DNA from: Paracoccaceae bacterium
GTDB lineage: Bacteria > Pseudomonadota > Alphaproteobacteria > Rhodobacterales > Rhodobacteraceae
Length of the DNA stretch: 48,619 nt
Assembly (NCBI GenBank): GCA_018223125.1
Contig: JAAEZA010000032.1
Coordinates: forward strand, 1-48,619
Direction: 5' to 3'
Positions 15,760 through 24,961 of this stretch are shown in pieces (the stretch's first letter is position 1; every line of letters starts with the position of its first letter). The notes beneath the pieces were generated by a model that saw nothing but the letters and a program-made list of their open reading frames with translations, did not search any database and had not been told where the DNA came from. A program made the translations under genes and the position numbers.

Positions 15760-16803
15760 TTAACGGCAGAGATCCCAAGCCTTGCGCATCACTGTGGGCA
15801 GATCGGCGGGGGAAAATCGGTCACGGGGCAGGAAACTGCCACTGTCAGGTTCGCCGCGCACGTCTCGGGCAAAGCGGACCCGAAGGCGCAAATGGAAGTG
15901 GGTGAAGGTGTGGCGCACCTCTCCCCTGTCCTGCCAGTCCGCATCAAGGGGCGGCTCTGCGTCATGGGGGGCTTCCTGCCACGTGCTGCCGGGCCAGCCG
16001 AGCATGCCACCCAGAAGCCCCTTGTCAGGGCGGCGTTCCAGCAGCACCGCGCCGTCTGTACGCTCTGCCACATAGGCGATGCCCAGCCGGATGGGCTTGG
16101 CGGCTTTCGGTGTCTTTCGCGGCAGGCTGGCGGCATCGCCCGCCAGTCGCGCGGCGCAATCCCTCATCCACGGACAGATTCCGCAGGCCGGCGTGCGCGG
16201 TGTGCAGATTGTCGCGCCCAGATCCATCACCGCCTGTGCATAATCCCCGCAACGGCGGTCCGGTGTCAGCCCGTCTGCAAGGGCGCGAACGGACTCTTTT
16301 GAGGCCGGTAAAGGGTCTGAAACCCTGTAATACCGCGCCATAACCCGTTCTACATTCCCATCCAGAACCACCGCGCGGCGGTCAAAGGCAATGGCAGATA
16401 TGGCGCCGGCGGTGTAAGGCCCGATGCCCGGCAGCTTTAACAGGGCATCGTAAGTATCTGGGAAGACACCAGCATAATCCTGCGTCACGACACGGGCACA
16501 TTTCAGCAGGTTGCGGGCGCGGGCGTAATAGCCAAGCCCCGCCCAAGCCGCCATGACATCCCCGTCTTCAGCCCCGGCCAGATCGCCCACAGTCGGCCAG
16601 AGACTGACGAATTTGCGGAAATAATCCTTCACTGCGGCCACGGTGGTTTGTTGCAACATCACCTCGGACAGCCAGATGTGATAGGGGTCGGGCCGCACGC
16701 CTTTCTTACGCGCGGCGGGGCCGACACGCCACGGCATTTCGCGGGCATGAATATCATACCAGTCCAGCAATTCTGCCGCCTGCTGAGTCAACTTCTCACA
16801 CAA
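15760..16803 (-). CDS. mutY: A/G-specific adenine glycosylase MutY (TTG start)
   Basis: Removes adenine mispaired with 8-oxoguanine. 347 residues. The helix-hairpin-helix glycosylase domain shows SEVMLQQTTV (catalytic Glu), the LPGIGPYTAGAISAIAF hairpin and DGNVERVMAR (catalytic Asp). The [4Fe-4S] loop C-X6-C-X2-C-X5-C is CTPRTPACGICPWMRDC. A C-terminal Nudix-like domain for 8-oxoG recognition follows. A stop codon lies two codons upstream of TTG 16803, and AGAGGTG is seven bases before it, so a TTG start is the best choice; no in-frame ATG occurs before the conserved region. It converges with the Tm-1-like gene, 14 bp apart, and is divergent from the DUF721 gene. Confidence 0.95.
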   Translation of the reverse strand: MCEKLTQQAAELLDWYDIHAREMPWRVGPAARKKGVRPDPYHIWLSEVMLQQTTVAAVKDYFRKFVSLWPTVGDLAGAEDGDVMAAWAGLGYYARARNLLKCARVVTQDYAGVFPDTYDALLKLPGIGPYTAGAISAIAFDRRAVVLDGNVERVMARYYRVSDPLPASKESVRALADGLTPDRRCGDYAQAVMDLGATICTPRTPACGICPWMRDCAARLAGDAASLPRKTPKAAKPIRLGIAYVAERTDGAVLLERRPDKGLLGGMLGWPGSTWQEAPHDAEPPLDADWQDRGEVRHTFTHFHLRLRVRFARDVRGEPDSGSFLPRDRFSPADLPTVMRKAWDLCR

Positions 16804-16886
16804 GTTTTATCACCTCTTTACCACCAATTCGCTGGCATCCGCCCTTCGCCTGCGTAAGATAACCTGAATCAAAGGTTAAGACAGCC

Positions 16887-17426
16887 ATGGCCGCCATGAA
16901 ATCGAAGAATTCCCCGTCCAAGCCCGCGTTTACGCGGCGCAAGGCCCGTGGGTTTCTGCAAACCGGCGGTATCCTAGGCACACAAATCCGCAAGGCTTCG
17001 GAAAAGCGGGGGTTCTCGGAGACCCGTCTGCTGACCCACTGGGCAGAAATCGCCGGAGAGTCTGTTGCGCGGATCGCCCGCCCTGTGAAAGTCGGCTATA
17101 CCCGTCAGGGCATGGGGGCAACCCTGACCCTGCTGACAACCGGTGCCAACGCGCCAATGGTTCAGATGCAATTGCCCCAGATCAAGGACCGCGTGAACGC
17201 CACCTACGGCTATGCTGCGATCAGCCGCATCCACATCACCCAGACATCCCCGACAGGTTTTGCCGATAAACAGGCGGATTTCCACCATGACCGCCCTGAA
17301 AAACCGCCGCTCAGCCCCGAAAAGAAAGAGGTGCTTGCCCGAACCGTATCTGACGTGTCAGACGGTGGGTTGAAAGCGGCCCTTGCCGCGCTGGGTGAGA
17401 ACATCCTGAAGAAACAGAAATCCTAA
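16887..17426 (+). CDS. DUF721 (DciA-like) protein
   Basis: 179 residues, basic N-terminus (MAAMKSKNSPSKPAFTRRKA), then the DUF721 core: RKASEKRGFSETRLLTHW, AEIAGESVARIARPVKVGY and a compact alpha/beta stretch ending near YAAISRIHITQ. DUF721 includes DciA, the helicase operator found in bacteria lacking DnaC; whether this shorter alphaproteobacterial form does the same is inferred. The C-terminal third is charged and probably flexible. It sits 17 bp ahead of dsbA, an arrangement I recall from Rhodobacteraceae, where smc usually follows. Here a CoA-transferase follows instead. Confidence 0.8.
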   Translation: MAAMKSKNSPSKPAFTRRKARGFLQTGGILGTQIRKASEKRGFSETRLLTHWAEIAGESVARIARPVKVGYTRQGMGATLTLLTTGANAPMVQMQLPQIKDRVNATYGYAAISRIHITQTSPTGFADKQADFHHDRPEKPPLSPEKKEVLARTVSDVSDGGLKAALAALGENILKKQKS

Positions 17427-17443
17427 TCCAAGAGGTTCCCGTT

Positions 17444-18049
17444 ATGATTACCCGCCGTACCGCATTGGCCACTTTGGCCGCGACCACACTGCCCGGCTCT
17501 ATCACTTTCGCACAGGACGACGCCATCACCGTTCCTGATATGCGCCTTGGCAACGAACTCGCCAAAGTTACGGTGACAGAATACGCGTCTTTCACCTGTC
17601 CCCATTGCGCCAGCTTCCACGCCAACACCTATCCCCAGCTCAAGGCGAATTACATCGACACGGATAAAATCAATTTCGTCTACCGCGAAGTCTATTTTGA
17701 CCGGTTCGGCCTGTGGGGTGCGATGATTGCGCGCTGTGATCCGGCCAAGTTCTTTGGCATTGCGGATATGCTTTACAAACGTCAGGCAGAATGGTCCCGC
17801 GCCGGAGAACCTGCTGAAATCGTTTCAGAAATGCGAAAGATCGGCAAGATTGCCGGCCTGTCCGATGAACAACTGGACGAATGCCTGAACAATCAGAAAA
17901 TGGCCGAAGCCATGGTGGCGCGTTTTCAGGAAACCTCTACAGCGGATGAGGTAAACTCCACACCGACCCTGTTGGTGAACGGCACCAAATACGGCAACCT
18001 GCCTTACAGCGAACTGGCCGAGATCATCGACGCCGAACTCGGCAGCTGA
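17444..18049 (+). CDS. DsbA-family periplasmic thiol oxidoreductase
   Basis: 201 residues. The N-terminal signal (MITRRTALATLAATTLPGS) contains an RR pair and could be Tat- or Sec-type; the mature part starts near QDDAITV. It is a thioredoxin fold with active site FTCPHCASFH, the helical insertion of DsbA/DsbG-type proteins, and the cis-proline loop STPTLLVNG. It probably oxidises or isomerises disulfides in exported proteins. An AGAGG ribosome site precedes it. It is transcribed with the DUF721 gene and followed after 3 bp by a CoA-transferase gene. Confidence 0.9.
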   Translation: MITRRTALATLAATTLPGSITFAQDDAITVPDMRLGNELAKVTVTEYASFTCPHCASFHANTYPQLKANYIDTDKINFVYREVYFDRFGLWGAMIARCDPAKFFGIADMLYKRQAEWSRAGEPAEIVSEMRKIGKIAGLSDEQLDECLNNQKMAEAMVARFQETSTADEVNSTPTLLVNGTKYGNLPYSELAEIIDAELGS

Positions 18050-18052
18050 TCC

Positions 18053-19195
18053 ATGACGAATACGCCGTTACAAGGCCTGCGGGTGGTCGAACTCGCCCGT
18101 ATTCTGGCTGGTCCCTGGGCTGGCCAGACGCTTGCCGATCTGGGGGCGGAGGTTGTGAAGATCGAAGCGCCGGACGGCGATGATACCCGCAAGTGGGGCC
18201 CGCCCTTCATTGATCGGGGCGATGATGTTGCTGCGGGATATTTTCATGCCTGCAACCGCGGCAAGAAATCGGTGGTGGTGGATTTCCGCACTCCCGAAGG
18301 CAAGGCGGATCTGCTGGGCCTGATCGCCGAAGCCGATGTGCTGATCGAAAACTTCAAAGTTGGCGGGCTGGCGAAATACGGTCTGGATTACGACAGTCTG
18401 AAAGAGGCAAATCCCCGTCTGGTGTACTGCTCGGTCACGGGTTTTGGGCAGACCGGACCTTATGCGCCCCGCGCGGGATATGATTTCCTGATGCAGGGCA
18501 TGTCCGGCCTGATGTCGATTACCGGCGAAATTGACGGCGAACCGCAGAAATGCGGCGTGGCGATTACCGACCTCTTCACCGGATTATACTCCGTAATCGC
18601 CATTCAGGCCGCGCTGGCCCACCGCGAAAGAACCGGCAAGGGGCAGCACATTGATATGTCCCTGCTGGATGTGGCCACCGCCGTGACGGCCAATCAGGCG
18701 TGGAACTATCTGGCCACCGGAAACCCGCCCGGTCTGACAGGCAATGCCCATCCCAATATTGTGCCCTATCAAGTGCTGCCCACATCGGACGGGCATGTGA
18801 TTATCGCTTGTGGTAACGACGGCCAATACCGGCGCTTTTGCGATGTTCTGGGCCGCCCCGATCTGGCCACCCACGAAAATTACATCACCAATCCGCTGCG
18901 GGTGAAACATCGGGAGGCACTGGTGCCGGTCCTGCAACAGGAAACCCTGAAGCACACCAAAGCGGACTTGCTGGCAGCCTGTGATGCCAATACGGTTCCT
19001 GCCGGCCCGATCAACAACATGAAGGAACTGTTCGAAGATCCCCATGTGCAGGCGCGCGGGATGCAGATCGAACTGGACGGGCTGCCCGCTGTGCGCTCTC
19101 CGATCCGGTTTTCGGGGTCCGATCTGGCCACCAAAGACGCCGCACCGAAACTTGGCGCCCATACCGAAGAACTGCTCGGGAAAAAAACGTCCTGA
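18053..19195 (+). CDS. Family III CoA-transferase (CaiB/BaiF)
   Basis: 380 residues, the usual length for class III CoA-transferases, which move CoA between carboxylic acids through aspartyl-CoA anhydride intermediates. Motifs: LQGLRVVELARILAGPWAGQ, LGAEVVKIEAPDGDDTR, RGKKSVVVDFRTPEGKAD, ADVLIENFKVGGLAKYG, YDFLMQGMSGLMSITG and GVAITDLFTGLYSVIAIQAA. The Asp in the ITDLFTG segment is the expected nucleophile by analogy to formyl-CoA transferase. The substrate pair is unknown. It starts 3 bp after dsbA and converges with the DUF1906 gene, with only 4 bp between stop codons. Confidence 0.93.
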   Translation: MTNTPLQGLRVVELARILAGPWAGQTLADLGAEVVKIEAPDGDDTRKWGPPFIDRGDDVAAGYFHACNRGKKSVVVDFRTPEGKADLLGLIAEADVLIENFKVGGLAKYGLDYDSLKEANPRLVYCSVTGFGQTGPYAPRAGYDFLMQGMSGLMSITGEIDGEPQKCGVAITDLFTGLYSVIAIQAALAHRERTGKGQHIDMSLLDVATAVTANQAWNYLATGNPPGLTGNAHPNIVPYQVLPTSDGHVIIACGNDGQYRRFCDVLGRPDLATHENYITNPLRVKHREALVPVLQQETLKHTKADLLAACDANTVPAGPINNMKELFEDPHVQARGMQIELDGLPAVRSPIRFSGSDLATKDAAPKLGAHTEELLGKKTS

Positions 19196-19199
19196 TCGA

Positions 19200-20207
19200 C
19201 TATTGATAGGCTGGCATCTGCGCCGAAGAGGTCAGGACTTCGGCGCGGACATACCCTGCGATCCGGTCTGTCCCGTCCAGTGACACCGCATGCCAGTCCT
19301 TGATGGATTTCAGTACAATCGGATTATAGGCCAACGTCAGGGACCGGACCACTTTGGCATTGGTGTCCGGCTTTTCATAGACCGCAGCCTTCCGGCGGCT
19401 TGAAAAATAGAACTGGTCCTTTAACAGAAACGCCGTTCCGAAATCCGCCGGTTGCGCGACAGACCTGCGCGAGAAATCCCCGAAATCCGGCGCAACCGGA
19501 TTGATCACATTCCCGTCCACCTGATTTTTGCCAAACCACAGATGATGGGAAAACTGGAACAGGTTCCACCGCTCCTGATTGTAAAACTGCCGTGTGCCGG
19601 GCCAGCCCCGCGACAGGGCAAGCCACGTCAGATCCGTCAGCCCTGCATCCAGCAACCGCCCCAGCACCAGCCCCGAACCGTAAGCCCCGATGCGGTAGCG
19701 GTTGCCATTCTTCTGGAAAACACGGCGTACGGATTCAAAATAGGCCATGACACCGGCCAGTTGCGCCGCGACGTTCCAACTGCCGTCCACACCGAAATAG
19801 ATCGCCGATCCTGCCGGTTGACCGATGGTATTCTGCGCATACTCCAGCGCGTGTTCCGCATCCGCCTGCCCGCGCTTTGGCGTGATGCTTTCCAGTTTAT
19901 CGTTATTGTATTGGAAGACCGCGCCAATGTTTATGCCCGCGGCCCATAACGCCTCGGCTTCGTGGCGCCGCAGCACCTTATGGGGCAGGTTGCGTTCGGG
20001 CTGGTCCTTATAGGCATAATAGCGGAACACCGTGCGCACCTTGCGCGCCACCAGCATATCCATCATGCCCTTGCGCCGTGTCATGTCAAAGGCAGCGTCG
20101 ATCACGGCGGTCGGGATAAAGGCGGGTAGAACCTCGGCCGATGCGCTGGCAGGAAGGGCGAGCGCCGCCCCCGTTAGTGCCATCATCTGCCGCCGCGTCA
20201 GGTCCAT
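19200..20207 (-). CDS. Exported DUF1906 (glycoside-hydrolase-like) protein
   Basis: 335 residues. The N-terminus MDLTRRQMMALTGAALALP followed by ASASA looks like a Tat signal (twin Arg followed by hydrophobic core). The body matches DUF1906, a GH25-like TIM-barrel family: AAFDMTRRK at the first strand, RYYAYKD, EAEALWAAGINIGAVFQYNND, AIYFGVDGSWN (an acidic residue at the position of the catalytic Asp) and YRIGAYGSGLVLGRLL. The last ~80 residues (VYEKPDTNAKVVRSLT...GYVRAEVL) look like a bacterial SH3-type domain that could bind the cell wall. A cell-wall hydrolase role is inferred only. It is one base from the thioesterase gene. Confidence 0.75.
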   Translation of the reverse strand: MDLTRRQMMALTGAALALPASASAEVLPAFIPTAVIDAAFDMTRRKGMMDMLVARKVRTVFRYYAYKDQPERNLPHKVLRRHEAEALWAAGINIGAVFQYNNDKLESITPKRGQADAEHALEYAQNTIGQPAGSAIYFGVDGSWNVAAQLAGVMAYFESVRRVFQKNGNRYRIGAYGSGLVLGRLLDAGLTDLTWLALSRGWPGTRQFYNQERWNLFQFSHHLWFGKNQVDGNVINPVAPDFGDFSRRSVAQPADFGTAFLLKDQFYFSSRRKAAVYEKPDTNAKVVRSLTLAYNPIVLKSIKDWHAVSLDGTDRIAGYVRAEVLTSSAQMPAYQ

Positions 20208-20208
20208 G

Positions 20209-20628
20209 CTATTCCTCTGCCAAAGGTTCTAACACATTTCGCAGCGGTTCGGGCCAGGGCACTGCATTTTTTTTGATAAAATCCACGCAGACAAGGGTAA
20301 TGCGCGCGGTCAGGCGCTTTTCCCCTGCGCACACCGTCTCAATCGAAAGATCCAGACTGCGCCCGCCCAGACGGGTCACGCGCAGTTGGAACTCCAGAGT
20401 ATCCTCCAACCGCGAGACTGCGATGAAATCTGTTTCGATATGGACCGTTGGCACGGAGGTCTTCAGTTCTTCGTGCATCCGGTGAAACGACCAGCCGGTG
20501 ACATTCTCAAAGAATTCCTCAACCGTCAGGTTCAGCATTTCGAAGTAGCGGGGATAAAAAACGATCCGCGCCGGATCACAATGCTGGAACCGGACAACTT
20601 GGGTTGTGGTGTGTACAGGATCAGCCAT
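20209..20628 (-). CDS. 4-hydroxybenzoyl-CoA-thioesterase-like acyl-CoA thioesterase
   Basis: 139 residues from the ATG at 20628 (MADPVHTTTQ); this start overlaps the fadB stop by 8 bp and avoids nine unlikely residues. Hotdog-fold family: VVRFQHCDPARIVFYPRYFEM carries the catalytic Asp of the 4HBT type (the HCDPARIVFYPRYF core), followed by the long helix and VHIETDFIAVSRLEDTLEF. It hydrolyses an acyl-CoA, probably aromatic or medium chain. Direct coupling with the bifunctional beta-oxidation gene suggests it relieves CoA trapping or releases a product of that pathway. Confidence 0.88.
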   Translation of the reverse strand: MADPVHTTTQVVRFQHCDPARIVFYPRYFEMLNLTVEEFFENVTGWSFHRMHEELKTSVPTVHIETDFIAVSRLEDTLEFQLRVTRLGGRSLDLSIETVCAGEKRLTARITLVCVDFIKKNAVPWPEPLRNVLEPLAEE

Positions 20629-22597
20629 TGCCCTGTTCCGCCACCTTGGCAGCAAACATCGGTCCGCCCCGCCAGCGCGGGAAACCGTAGCCGTTGATCA
20701 TCACCACGTCGATGGCCTCCGCGCTGGCAGCAATACCTTCGTCCAGGATCGCCTGCCCTTCCGACACCATCGCACCAAGGATGCGGTCCATGATTTCCTC
20801 GGCGGTGAAGTCGCGCTGCTCAACCCCGTTCTTCTTCGCTTCCTCTGCAATGATCCCTGCCACCAGCGGATCGGGTTCCCCCCTGCGGCTGCCTTCGGGA
20901 TAGTTGAACCAACCCGCGCCGGTTTTCTGCCCGAAGCGGCCCAACTCGCACAGGCGGTCGGCAATCGCCACATATCGTTCCTTCGGATCGCGGGTCGGGG
21001 CGCGGCGCTTGCGGGCGGCCCAGCCGATGTCCAGCCCTGCCATATCCTGCATCGCGAAAATGCCCATCGGGAAACCATATGCTTTCATCGCGCTGTCTAC
21101 TTCCTGCGGTGTCGCGCCATCCTCGACCATATAGTCACACTCCCGCCGGTAGGCCGACAGGATGCGATTGCCGATAAACCCGTCACAAACCCCCGCAGGC
21201 ACCGCGATCTTGCCCAACTGCTGCCCCAGGGCAAACCCTGTTGCCAGCACATCATCCGCCACCTGATCGGGGCGCACGATTTCCAAAAGCTTCATCACAT
21301 GGGCGGGAGAGAAGAAATGCAGCCCCAACACGCGGGAGGGATCCGCCACGCTGGCAGCGATCTCGTTCACGTCCAGATAAGAGGTATTGGTCGCCAGCAC
21401 CGCATCAGGCCGTGTGGCGGCATCAAGCGCCGCAAACACCTGTTTCTTGACCTCCATATCCTCAAACACCGCTTCGATCACCAGATCGGCCTGCGCCAAA
21501 GAGTCGTATTCGACCGAACCGATGAACCCTTCAAGCAATCTGTCCCGTTTGTCCGGTGAAATCAGCCCCCGCTGGACACTGGCCATCAGCGTATCGGCGA
21601 CGCGGTTCTGACCGGCAGACAGAGCCTCTTCATCCCGTTCGATCATCGTAACATGAAGGCCGGACAAAAGCAGCGCCACAGCGATGCCTGCCCCCATCGT
21701 ACCACCGCCAATCACCCCCACATGGGACAGCGCACGGGGCGCAACGCCGCGCAGTTCCGGCAGTTTTCCCACAGACCGTTCCGCAAAGAACACATAACGC
21801 AAGGCCGCCGATTGCGGGTCTTCCATCAACTCTGAAAACACCTGACGCTCCACTGCCAGCGCCGCTGTTCCGTCCAGACGCAAAGACTCTCCGATCGCAT
21901 CCACAGCACGGATGACCGAATTCTGCCCGCGCGCTTTGGAGACCAGCTTGCCCGCTATGTCGCGCCAGTTTTCCTCATCCGGTGCATCCACCGGCGCACG
22001 GTTCACAAGAGCTTCGGGCAGGGGATCACCGGCGATTTCACGGGCAAAGGCAATCGCATCCGCCCGCAGATCACCGACGGATTTCCGGTCGGCCAGCCCG
22101 ATTTGCACCGCATCCTGTGCGCGAACCGGACGGCCCGTTGCCACCATTTCCGCAGCGCGGGCCACTGGCACAATGCGGGGCAGCCGCACAGTTCCGCCCG
22201 CCCCCGGAATAAGGCCCAGATGTACCTCTGGCAGACCCAGCTTCGCGCGGGCATCCACGATCCGGTAATGACAGCCCAGCGCCACCTCCAGACCACCGCC
22301 AAGCGCTGTGCCGTGGATTGCAGCAACCCACGGTTTGCGGGCGGCTTCAATCCCCAGAACAACATCGGGCAGGTTCGGGTCCTGCATCGGTTTGCCGAAT
22401 TCCTTGATCTCGGCGCCCGCCATGAAGGTACGACCGGCCGCGATCAACACCACCGCCCGCACCGCATCATCCGCATCGGTCTGCGCCACCGCGTCCGCCA
22501 GCCCCTGACGGACCCCGTGGCCCAGCGCATTCACCGGAGGATTATCTACCGTGATGACGGCAATACCGTCTGTCATTTCCGTTGTTACTGCCGTCAT
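20621..22597 (-). CDS. Bifunctional enoyl-CoA hydratase / 3-hydroxyacyl-CoA dehydrogenase (FadB/FadJ type)
   Basis: 658 residues. The N-terminal crotonase domain (about 1-190) has GRTFMAGAEIKEFG for the oxyanion hole and CoA site, and two candidate catalytic Glu in GGGLEVALGCHYRI and LPEVHLGLIPGAGGT. The C-terminal dehydrogenase has the NAD loop GVIGGGTMGAGIAVALLLSG, NTSYLDVNEIA, the catalytic His in GLHFFSPAHVMKLLEIV and CDGFIGNRI. At about 660 residues it is shorter than E. coli FadB, like the peroxisomal-type multifunctional enzyme. It catalyses steps two and three of beta-oxidation. The start ATG follows AGGA. A thioesterase gene overlaps its end; no thiolase is in the window. Confidence 0.93.
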   Translation of the reverse strand: MTAVTTEMTDGIAVITVDNPPVNALGHGVRQGLADAVAQTDADDAVRAVVLIAAGRTFMAGAEIKEFGKPMQDPNLPDVVLGIEAARKPWVAAIHGTALGGGLEVALGCHYRIVDARAKLGLPEVHLGLIPGAGGTVRLPRIVPVARAAEMVATGRPVRAQDAVQIGLADRKSVGDLRADAIAFAREIAGDPLPEALVNRAPVDAPDEENWRDIAGKLVSKARGQNSVIRAVDAIGESLRLDGTAALAVERQVFSELMEDPQSAALRYVFFAERSVGKLPELRGVAPRALSHVGVIGGGTMGAGIAVALLLSGLHVTMIERDEEALSAGQNRVADTLMASVQRGLISPDKRDRLLEGFIGSVEYDSLAQADLVIEAVFEDMEVKKQVFAALDAATRPDAVLATNTSYLDVNEIAASVADPSRVLGLHFFSPAHVMKLLEIVRPDQVADDVLATGFALGQQLGKIAVPAGVCDGFIGNRILSAYRRECDYMVEDGATPQEVDSAMKAYGFPMGIFAMQDMAGLDIGWAARKRRAPTRDPKERYVAIADRLCELGRFGQKTGAGWFNYPEGSRRGEPDPLVAGIIAEEAKKNGVEQRDFTAEEIMDRILGAMVSEGQAILDEGIAASAEAIDVVMINGYGFPRWRGGPMFAAKVAEQGNG

Positions 22598-22645
22598 CGT
22601 CCTGTTTCCTCAGCTTATTCCGTCAATATGTCAGCCTGCCCCGGA

Positions 22646-23764
22646 TCAGGCCACCGCATCCAGCGCCTTGCGCAGCTTGGCCACGGCGCCATCCACATCA
22701 TGCAGTTTGTCCAGACCGAACAACCCCAGACGGAAGGATTTGTAATCCGCAGGCTCGTCACACATCAGCGGCACACCGGCTGCGATCTGCATACCTTGGG
22801 CTGCAAATTTGCTACCGTTCTGGATATCGGGATCGTCGGTATAGCTGACCACCACACCCGGCGCGCCGAACCCGTCCGCAGCCACACTGGTAAAGCCCTT
22901 TTCCGCCAGCAGCTTTCGCACCGCTGCACCAAGTTCCAATTGCTCGGCGCAGACCTTGTCAAACCCGTAGTCTCTGGTCTCCAGCATAGTATCGCGGAAA
23001 GACCGCAATGCATCGGTGGGCATGGTGGCGTGATAGGCGTGGCCGCCGTTTTCATAGGCCTGCATGATGGAATACCACTTGCCCAGATCACAGGCAAAGG
23101 AACTGCTTTGCGTCTCGCCAATCTTGGCCAGCGCCCGTTCGCCCATCATCACCAGTCCGGCGGAAGGGGACGCAGACCAACCCTTTTGCGGGGCGGAGAT
23201 CAGAATATCGACGCCGGTTTTCTGCATGTCCACCCAGACACAGCCCGAAGCGATACAATCCAGAACAAACAGCCCGCCATAGGCGTGAACCGCCTCGGCC
23301 ACAGCGGTGATATATTCATCCGGCAGGATCATCCCGCTGGAAGTCTCCACATGGGGGGCGAAAACCACATCGGGCTGTTCTTCGGCGATCTTTGCCACCA
23401 CTTCACCAAGTGGTGCCGGAGCAAACGGCGATGCTGTTTCATTGGCCACCTGACGGGCCTTCATCACGGTTTCGCTGGCCGGAATACCGCCTGCCTCGAA
23501 GATTTGGGTCCAACGATAGGAGAACCAGCCGTTGCGGATCACCAGCGCCTTTTTACCGGCGGCAAACTGGCGGGCCACAGCCTCCATCCCGTAGGTGCCG
23601 CCCCCCGGAACAATCGCCACGCCTTCGGCCTTGTAGACTTCTTTCAACATGCCGGAAATATCCAGCATGACCTGCTGGAACGCCTTGCTCATATGATTCA
23701 AAGACCGGTCGGTGAACACCACCGAAAATTCCATCAAACCATCGGGGTCAACTGCACTGTTCAT
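22646..23764 (-). CDS. Class V PLP aminotransferase (alanine/serine-glyoxylate type)
   Basis: 372 residues from the ATG at 23764; GTG lies one codon upstream, but AGGA is spaced seven bases from this ATG. Fold-type I class V family: FTDRSLNHMSKAFQQVML, VPGGGTYGMEAVARQ (phosphate cup), HVETSSGMILP, VLDCIASGCVWVDMQKTGVD (cofactor Asp; cited within limit) and the Schiff-base Lys in SAPQKGWSASPSAG. These enzymes use glyoxylate, pyruvate or related acceptors. The exact substrate is unclear, and it differs from classic serine-glyoxylate aminotransferase around the Lys. It stands between lpxK and the fad genes as a probably separate transcript. Confidence 0.85.
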   Translation of the reverse strand: MNSAVDPDGLMEFSVVFTDRSLNHMSKAFQQVMLDISGMLKEVYKAEGVAIVPGGGTYGMEAVARQFAAGKKALVIRNGWFSYRWTQIFEAGGIPASETVMKARQVANETASPFAPAPLGEVVAKIAEEQPDVVFAPHVETSSGMILPDEYITAVAEAVHAYGGLFVLDCIASGCVWVDMQKTGVDILISAPQKGWSASPSAGLVMMGERALAKIGETQSSSFACDLGKWYSIMQAYENGGHAYHATMPTDALRSFRDTMLETRDYGFDKVCAEQLELGAAVRKLLAEKGFTSVAADGFGAPGVVVSYTDDPDIQNGSKFAAQGMQIAAGVPLMCDEPADYKSFRLGLFGLDKLHDVDGAVAKLRKALDAVA

Positions 23765-23962
23765 CACGTCATCCTATTGTAAGCTCGTTTGCGCCGTAGG
23801 CTACGCAGCGCTGGTGAAAGCGCAAGCCGATTGTGTGGCCAAACCTTCGTCATTGCCTTTTATAACAGGTTTTCATCCTGCCCGCGATCGAAGCCCCGAT
23901 CTCTTGGCTTCTTCTGGTCCAAAATATCCAAAACCATCACCCTGCGGCACCGCGGAACGGGC

Positions 23963-24961
23963 CTAGTTGCGCGCCACAACCGGTTCCAGCAACTCTGCCA
24001 GACGATCCGGTTCTTCAACCGACAGGCGCACGGGCAGGGTCACGACTTTGTGGCGGAAACTGCGGGGCAGGCGCACGGCGTCTTTTTCGGTGGTCACCAT
24101 CTGCGCGCTCAAAGTCTCGGCCTCGCTCTCCATCCGCTTGAGCAGCGTATCCGACAGGGTCTCGTGATCCCCGAAAGACCGTGTTGCCACGACTGTGGCA
24201 CCGCTTGCCCGCAAGGTTTCAAAGAACTTCTCTGGCCGGCCAATTCCGGCAAAGGCAAAGGCCCTCAGATCCTGCCAGAGCATTCCGGTTTCAAGCGGCT
24301 TCAATTCGGCCCGCAATAGGGGCACGCCGCCAAGATCGGGCCATGCGGTCGCAAAGGTCTTCTGCGCCTCTTGCGGGCCGATGGACAGGATCATATCCGC
24401 CTGCGCCAAACCGCTTTCAAGGGTCTGGCGCAAAGGTCCCGCAGGCAAAACCCGCCCGTTGCCAAAGCCCACAGAAGCATCCACCACGGTGATGGTAAAA
24501 TCCTTCACCAGATCGGGATTTTGCATCCCGTCATCCAGAATGATCACATCTGCCCCTGCGGCCACGGCAGCCTCGGCGCCCGCCGCGCGGTCCCTGGCGA
24601 CCCAGCACGGACCGAATGCGGCCAGCAGCAAGGGCTCGTCGCCCACATCGCTGGCGGTATGTGTCACCTCATCCACCCGCAGCGGCCCGATTGCCTGTCC
24701 GCCATAGCCTTTGGACACCACATGGGGGCGCAGCCCCATCTCGGCCAGCAAGCCCATAAGGGCAATCACGGTCGGTGTCTTTCCGGTGCCGCCAATATTG
24801 ATATTGCCAACACAGATCACCGGCACCGGCACCCGCAGGTGCCGCCCCTTATCGTGCCGCCGAGCCGCGCCAAAGCGCCAGAGCGCAGAGAGTGGTGCCA
24901 GCAGACGTGGCCAGAGACCGGGTGCGGACTGTGGTGCATACCAGAATGCAGGCGGCTTCAT
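23963..24961 (-). CDS. lpxK: Tetraacyldisaccharide 4'-kinase LpxK
   Basis: 332 residues, normal for LpxK, the inner-membrane enzyme that phosphorylates the lipid A precursor at 4'. The N-terminal hydrophobic/basic segment PRLLAPLSALWRFGA docks to the membrane. The P-loop is NINIGGTGKTPTVIAL, followed by VSKGYGGQ and ILDDGMQNPDLVKD, the Asp-rich metal/catalytic site. Its ATG overlaps the stop of the upstream waaA-like gene (ATGA), so the two are translated together, consistent with joint function in lipid A-Kdo assembly. Confidence 0.95.
   Translation of the reverse strand: MKPPAFWYAPQSAPGLWPRLLAPLSALWRFGAARRHDKGRHLRVPVPVICVGNINIGGTGKTPTVIALMGLLAEMGLRPHVVSKGYGGQAIGPLRVDEVTHTASDVGDEPLLLAAFGPCWVARDRAAGAEAAVAAGADVIILDDGMQNPDLVKDFTITVVDASVGFGNGRVLPAGPLRQTLESGLAQADMILSIGPQEAQKTFATAWPDLGGVPLLRAELKPLETGMLWQDLRAFAFAGIGRPEKFFETLRASGATVVATRSFGDHETLSDTLLKRMESEAETLSAQMVTTEKDAVRLPRSFRHKVVTLPVRLSVEEPDRLAELLEPVVARN

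Noticed and set aside
22103-23782. 559-residue open frame on the plus strand across the fadB and class V aminotransferase genes
   Set aside because: Antisense shadow of two genes with complete catalytic motifs; composition is typical of a complementary frame.
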